From positions 1-45,397 of the forward strand of contig DAISIK010000026.1 of assembly GCA_036822055.1 (NCBI GenBank): a stretch of DNA of 45,397 nucleotides, in the 5' to 3' direction. Made by a program: the position numbers and the translations under genes. Source of the stretch: DAISIK01 sp036822055. Its GTDB lineage: Bacteria > Verrucomicrobiota > Verrucomicrobiia > Opitutales > Puniceicoccaceae. The notes beneath the pieces were generated by a model. It ran no database searches. It saw only the letters and a list, made by a program, of their open reading frames with translations, and was not told the DNA's origin. Below are positions 42,589 through 45,397 of the stretch, piece by piece; the first letter of the stretch is position 1, and each line of letters starts with the position of its first letter.

Positions 42589-43197
42589 CTAGATCTTGTC
42601 GATGACCGCGTCGATTAGTCCGTACTTTATCGCCTCACTCGCCGTCAGGTAGAAGTCGCGATCAGTGTCCTCTCGGATCTTCTCGAGCGGCTGCCCACTC
42701 GCCTCTGCAAGAATGTGGTTGAGCTCATCCCTCAAGCGTTCCATCTCCATCGCCTGAATGTTGATGTCCACTGCCGGAGCAATGAATCTGCCAGAAATCA
42801 GTGGTTGATGGATCAGGACGCGAGCGTGCGGGTAGATCAGGCGGCGCCCCTTCTCGGCCCCACATAGAAGGATCGAACCCATGCTGGCAGCCATCCCGGT
42901 GACTACTGCCCGAATCGGGGAAGTGATTAACTTCATCGTATCGTAGGCCGCCATTCCTGCCGTTACCGACCCGCCCGGTGTATTGATATAAAAGGTAATT
43001 TCCTCGCCCGGTTTATCGGCCTCGAGATACAGTAGTTTTTCGGTGATATCCCGTGCCGATTTGTCGTTGACCTCACCCCAAAGAAAGATTTTCCGCTCCT
43101 CGAGGAACTTCTTTTGGATCATTGAACCAAATGGCTCACCGCCCTTGGGATCCTTTTCGTCTTCTTTTTCTTTCGCTGCGTCCACAGATATCATCAT
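42589..43197 (-). CDS. clpP: ATP-dependent Clp protease proteolytic subunit
   Basis: Cytoplasmic serine protease ring that works with ClpX or ClpA. From ATG 43197 it has 202 residues. Ser105 lies in GMAASMGSILL, His130 in RVLIHQPL, and the acidic triad member in REDTDRDFYLTA. The oxyanion region INTPGGSVTAGMAAYD is also seen. The N-terminal 25 residues are Lys/Glu/Asp-rich and longer than in E. coli, like a processed propeptide or linker. ATG 43194 and TTG 43230 are alternative starts. No clpX follows. Confidence 0.94.
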   Translation of the reverse strand: MMISVDAAKEKEDEKDPKGGEPFGSMIQKKFLEERKIFLWGEVNDKSARDITEKLLYLEADKPGEEITFYINTPGGSVTAGMAAYDTMKLITSPIRAVVTGMAASMGSILLCGAEKGRRLIYPHARVLIHQPLISGRFIAPAVDINIQAMEMERLRDELNHILAEASGQPLEKIREDTDRDFYLTASEAIKYGLIDAVIDKI

Positions 43198-43262
43198 TCC
43201 GGTAATGGACTCCCTCGACTTCTGAGTCAAACGAATCGGTTAGTCTGCCCAGCTCCCAGCCC

Positions 43263-43691
43263 TCAGCCTTCAATCTTGCCAATCCGTATGGCGTGCCGGC
43301 CCCCTTCGAAGGTTGCCCCGAGCCACGTATCTACAATCGCCAGGGCCTCTTCCTCGGTAACCTGCCGGGCACCCAACGAAATCATGTTTGCATCGTTGTG
43401 CTGCTTTGCCAGCGATGCCGTGGAGGGGTTCCAACAAAGCGCGCAACGGATCCCCTTCACCTTGTTCGCAGCCATCGCCTCACCGTTGCCACTTCCCCCG
43501 AGAACGATTCCGAGGTCAGCCTCTCCGTCCGCCACTGCCTGTGCCGCCGGACGGATGAAATCCGGGTAATCGACAGCCGCTTCGCCATCGGTTCCAAAAT
43601 CGAGGACTGAATGGCCCTGAGAAACCAGATGTTTCTTGATCGCTTCCTTGTAGAAGTAGCCAGCATGATCGGTGCCGATTGCAATTTTCAT
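43263..43691 (-). CDS. rpiB: Ribose-5-phosphate isomerase B
   Basis: 142 residues from ATG 43691. It interconverts ribose 5-phosphate and ribulose 5-phosphate. D8-H9 in GTDHAG and the phosphate loop GGSGNGE at 65-71 are seen. Glu71 replaces the Cys/Thr-type base of E. coli RpiB, like the mycobacterial enzyme whose Glu acts as the base. H98-N99-D100 in KQHNDANMISLG completes the site. An allose-type substrate remains possible. A frame from 43706 adds five residues upstream and is not preferred. It runs on the same strand as clpP. Confidence 0.95.
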   Translation of the reverse strand: MKIAIGTDHAGYFYKEAIKKHLVSQGHSVLDFGTDGEAAVDYPDFIRPAAQAVADGEADLGIVLGGSGNGEAMAANKVKGIRCALCWNPSTASLAKQHNDANMISLGARQVTEEEALAIVDTWLGATFEGGRHAIRIGKIEG

Positions 43692-43790
43692 AGGCATCCA
43701 GCTCAATCAAAGCATCGCCGAATGTCCAAATCGAAAAGATTGGAAAATTCCAGTTGCCGTTCCCTTCCCTGCGGGTGTTGATTTCAATCT

Positions 43791-44909
43791 GTGGCAGCCT
43801 CTTACCAAGTTATCGCCCGGCGTTGGCGTCCTCGGCGATTTTCAGAACTCGTCGGGCAGGATCACATCGTCCGCACCCTTCGCAACGCCATCGAGAAGGG
43901 ACGCATCGCCCACGCGTTTCTCTTCGTTGGCCCTCGGGGGACTGGAAAAACCAGCACCGCCCGCCTCTTCTCCTGCGCCTTGAATGCAGAGGACGGTCCT
44001 CGCATTGACGCCGATCCAGACTCCCCCATCTGCCAAAGCATCATGTCTGGTTCCTCCATGGATGTGATCGAGATCGATGGAGCCTCCAATAACTCTGTCG
44101 ATCAAGTTCGGGACCTGCGGGAGGATTGCCAATACGCACCCTCTCAGTGCCGGTTCAAGATCTACATCATCGACGAGGTCCACATGCTCTCCACTGCTGC
44201 CTTCAATGCGCTGCTCAAGACTCTGGAGGAACCCCCCGAACACGTTAAATTCATCTTTGCAACAACGGAGGCCAACAAAGTCCTCCCCACGATCGTTTCC
44301 CGATGCCAGCGCTTCGAGTTTCGACCCATCGAGAATGCAGTGATTGCCGCCAAACTGGTCGAGATCGCCACCAAGGAAAACATCACCGTAGCCCCCGAGG
44401 CGATTGAGGCAGTCACCCGTCTGGCCAACGGAGGCATGCGAGACGCCCAGTCGATTCTCGATCAACTCATCTCTTTCTGCGGGGATTCCATCTCCGAAAC
44501 CGATGTCCTCAACGTCTACGGTCTAGCCTCGAAGGAAACCATTCAGCAACTCGCCGCCTCAATCGCCGCCGGCGACTATCCGGCCCTTTTGACCGCCATT
44601 GATCAGGTGATCCAGGATGGCCGGGATGTCGGCAAGGTTCTCAACGACCTCCAGGATCTGATTCGCGCCGCCCTCCTCGATGCAATTCGCGCCCAAGGCA
44701 GGAGTGCACTTCTGGGCGCCGAACGTTCTTCCGAAGAACTCCTGCGAATGCTGGAAGCGGTGCGGAGCGGCTCGAGCGGAGTCACTCGGGGACTCTCCGA
44801 GCGGGCAGGCTTCGAGCTGGCTCTCCTTCGGGCAGTCGAGCAGTCGCGCAGCCGTGCCCTCGATACGGTCCTCGCCGAAATCGCGGAACTTAAAAAAAAA
44901 ACCTCCTAG
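43791..44909 (+). CDS. dnaX: DNA polymerase III gamma-like product of dnaX (zero frame)
   Basis: Clamp-loader ATPase. The zero-frame protein is 372 residues from GTG 43791. Walker A is GPRGTGKTS (47-55), Walker B is IIDEVHML, sensor 1 is FATTEANKVLPTIVSRCQRF, and GGMRDAQSILDQL is present. The usual zinc knuckle is degenerate (C in LFSCALN and in ICQSI only). It ends LKKKTS* just after a run of ten A. An adjacent -1 frame extends the protein (see the long product and slippery site). As in other dnaX genes, this short form is expected to load the sliding clamp and lack the polymerase/helicase-binding tail. Confidence 0.95.
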   Translation: MAASYQVIARRWRPRRFSELVGQDHIVRTLRNAIEKGRIAHAFLFVGPRGTGKTSTARLFSCALNAEDGPRIDADPDSPICQSIMSGSSMDVIEIDGASNNSVDQVRDLREDCQYAPSQCRFKIYIIDEVHMLSTAAFNALLKTLEEPPEHVKFIFATTEANKVLPTIVSRCQRFEFRPIENAVIAAKLVEIATKENITVAPEAIEAVTRLANGGMRDAQSILDQLISFCGDSISETDVLNVYGLASKETIQQLAASIAAGDYPALLTAIDQVIQDGRDVGKVLNDLQDLIRAALLDAIRAQGRSALLGAERSSEELLRMLEAVRSGSSGVTRGLSERAGFELALLRAVEQSRSRALDTVLAEIAELKKKTS

Positions 44910-45208
44910 CCTCACCGGTTCTCCATCCTGAACCCAACGGACCCACCACCGCCAAAAGATCTCTTCCCGACCCCGGCCAGAACCCCAACTCAGACTCCGA
45001 AAGCATCTCTTTCGAAACACCTACCCCGGAATCAGCAGCCCCCGAGTCCGGTGAAATCGAGATTCCCAGCAAACCATCCCAGCCAACCCCCGATCCCATC
45101 ACCGAGGCACGCTCCCGCCTCCATCCGGATATCAGGAAATTCGTCGAGGAAGAAATGCGAGGAGAATTCATCGATCTAGTCCCCTACGACCCATCCACCC
45201 TCGACTAA
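43791..45208 (+). CDS. dnaX: DNA polymerase III tau-like product of dnaX (-1 frameshift, inferred)
   Basis: A -1 slip at 44894-44900 moves the ribosome or RNA polymerase into a frame open from 44900 to TAA 45206-45208. This adds about 102 residues after residue 370 for a total of about 472. The extension opens NLLASPVLHPEP, has a Pro/Glu/Ser-rich linker (TPESAAPESGEIEIPSKPSQ), and ends with a folded-looking segment: a helix DIRKFVEEEMRGEF, then IDLVPYDPSTLD. Such a linker and end are what tau-type tails look like. The tail was found by reading the -1 frame; a plain indel in the homopolymer would give the same full-length reading, so this is strong inference, not proof. Confidence 0.7.
44892..44901 (+). 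promoter_or_regulatory. Slippery A10 run in dnaX
   Basis: Ten consecutive A in frame as CTT AAA AAA AAA ACC. The heptamer A-AAA-AAA (44894-44900) suits -1 ribosomal slippage, and a run of this length also suits transcriptional slippage as described for Thermus dnaX. A stop in the zero frame follows at 44907-44909. A stop in the -1 frame (TAA, 44891-44893) lies just before the run, so slippage must occur inside it. A short GGTTC/GAACC stem lies 15 bases downstream (44917-44934) and is weak. Confidence 0.75.
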
Positions 45209-45397
45209 ACGGCCCAGAAATTGCGGGACCAGCCACCCCCCCGAGAGAGCGAATCCCAGCATTTCACCCGGCCCGACAGTGCGCCTTTGGCTCGATGGAA
45301 ACAGGCCTTCGGCCCATTGTAGTCCACAGAGAGTTGCTAAGCTTTCGGAAGTCTCGAACCACATGGCGCTTAAATGGTTAAGATTTTCGAATACCCT
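45209..45397. other. Right-end sequence with no assigned gene
   Basis: The 189 bases after the dnaX extension hold no clear gene. A GGCC-TTC-GGCC short hairpin at about 45303-45313 is weak. An ATG at 45363 opens a frame (MALKWLRFSNT) that runs off the window and could be the start of a gene, but 11 codons are not enough to support a call. Confidence 0.5.

Noticed and set aside
45300..45320. Rho-independent terminator after dnaX
   Set aside because: The GGCC-TTC-GGCC stem is only 4 bp and is not followed by a T-run on either strand.

Overview
The window is a scaffold from a draft or metagenome-assembled bacterial genome, since a run of exactly 100 N lies at 1205-1304. The gene set points to the Verrucomicrobiota, most likely an Opitutae-like lineage. 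The clues are a single-subunit di-haem succinate dehydrogenase anchor followed by sdhA and sdhB, a 2-oxoglutarate dehydrogenase E2 whose N-terminus looks like that phylum's OdhB/SucB, sugar isomerase and Gfo/Idh/MocA genes, a type III polyketide synthase cluster, and a hairpin-rich repeat of a type I associate with the PVC group. This placement is inferred from protein and sequence character; no search was run. GC is moderately high. The + strand is visibly C-rich in genes of both orientations, so the window appears to lie on one replichore with the - strand as leading strand.

Layout. 1-1630: a VapBC-type toxin-antitoxin pair and a cluster of short hairpins sharing a CTTCA/TGAAG loop, interrupted by the scaffold gap. 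1631-3182 (-): gltX and tRNA-Pro(GGG). 3375-6350 (+): pabB-pabC-xthA, a tightly overlapping folate/repair operon. 6391-9238: a sugar isomerase and a Gfo/Idh/MocA oxidoreductase diverging from an AraC regulator. 9280-19322 (+): L,D-transpeptidase, secreted thioredoxin-like protein, RecO-like protein, ABC exporter, an uncharacterised glycoside hydrolase-like protein, the GlgM-GlgE pair of the maltose-1-phosphate route to alpha-glucan, and a SIMPL protein.

19339-31881 (-): a 12.5-kb co-directional block. In transcription order it holds a TAXI-TRAP transporter, a secreted unknown protein, a SpoU rRNA/tRNA methyltransferase, a coiled-coil zinc-ribbon protein, a methyltransferase / FAD oxidoreductase / type III PKS cluster, sucB, lpd and pdxA. 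32173-35756 (+): sdhCAB. 35798-40830 (-): a minimal zincin, argH, an RluD-type pseudouridine synthase, an M29 aminopeptidase and gpsA. 41049-42587 (+): a CrtI-family desaturase. 42589-43691 (-): clpP and rpiB. 43791-45208 (+): dnaX, with an A10 slippery run and a conserved-looking -1-frame tail.

How the genes work together. Most are core metabolism: the TCA cycle (sucB, lpd, sdhCAB), B6 and folate precursors, arginine, glycerol phospholipid precursor, and translation. The accessory parts that stand out are the repeat cluster beside the toxin-antitoxin pair, the type III PKS cluster, the GlgM/GlgE pair, and the probable programmed slippage in dnaX. No complete phage, transposase or CRISPR array was seen.
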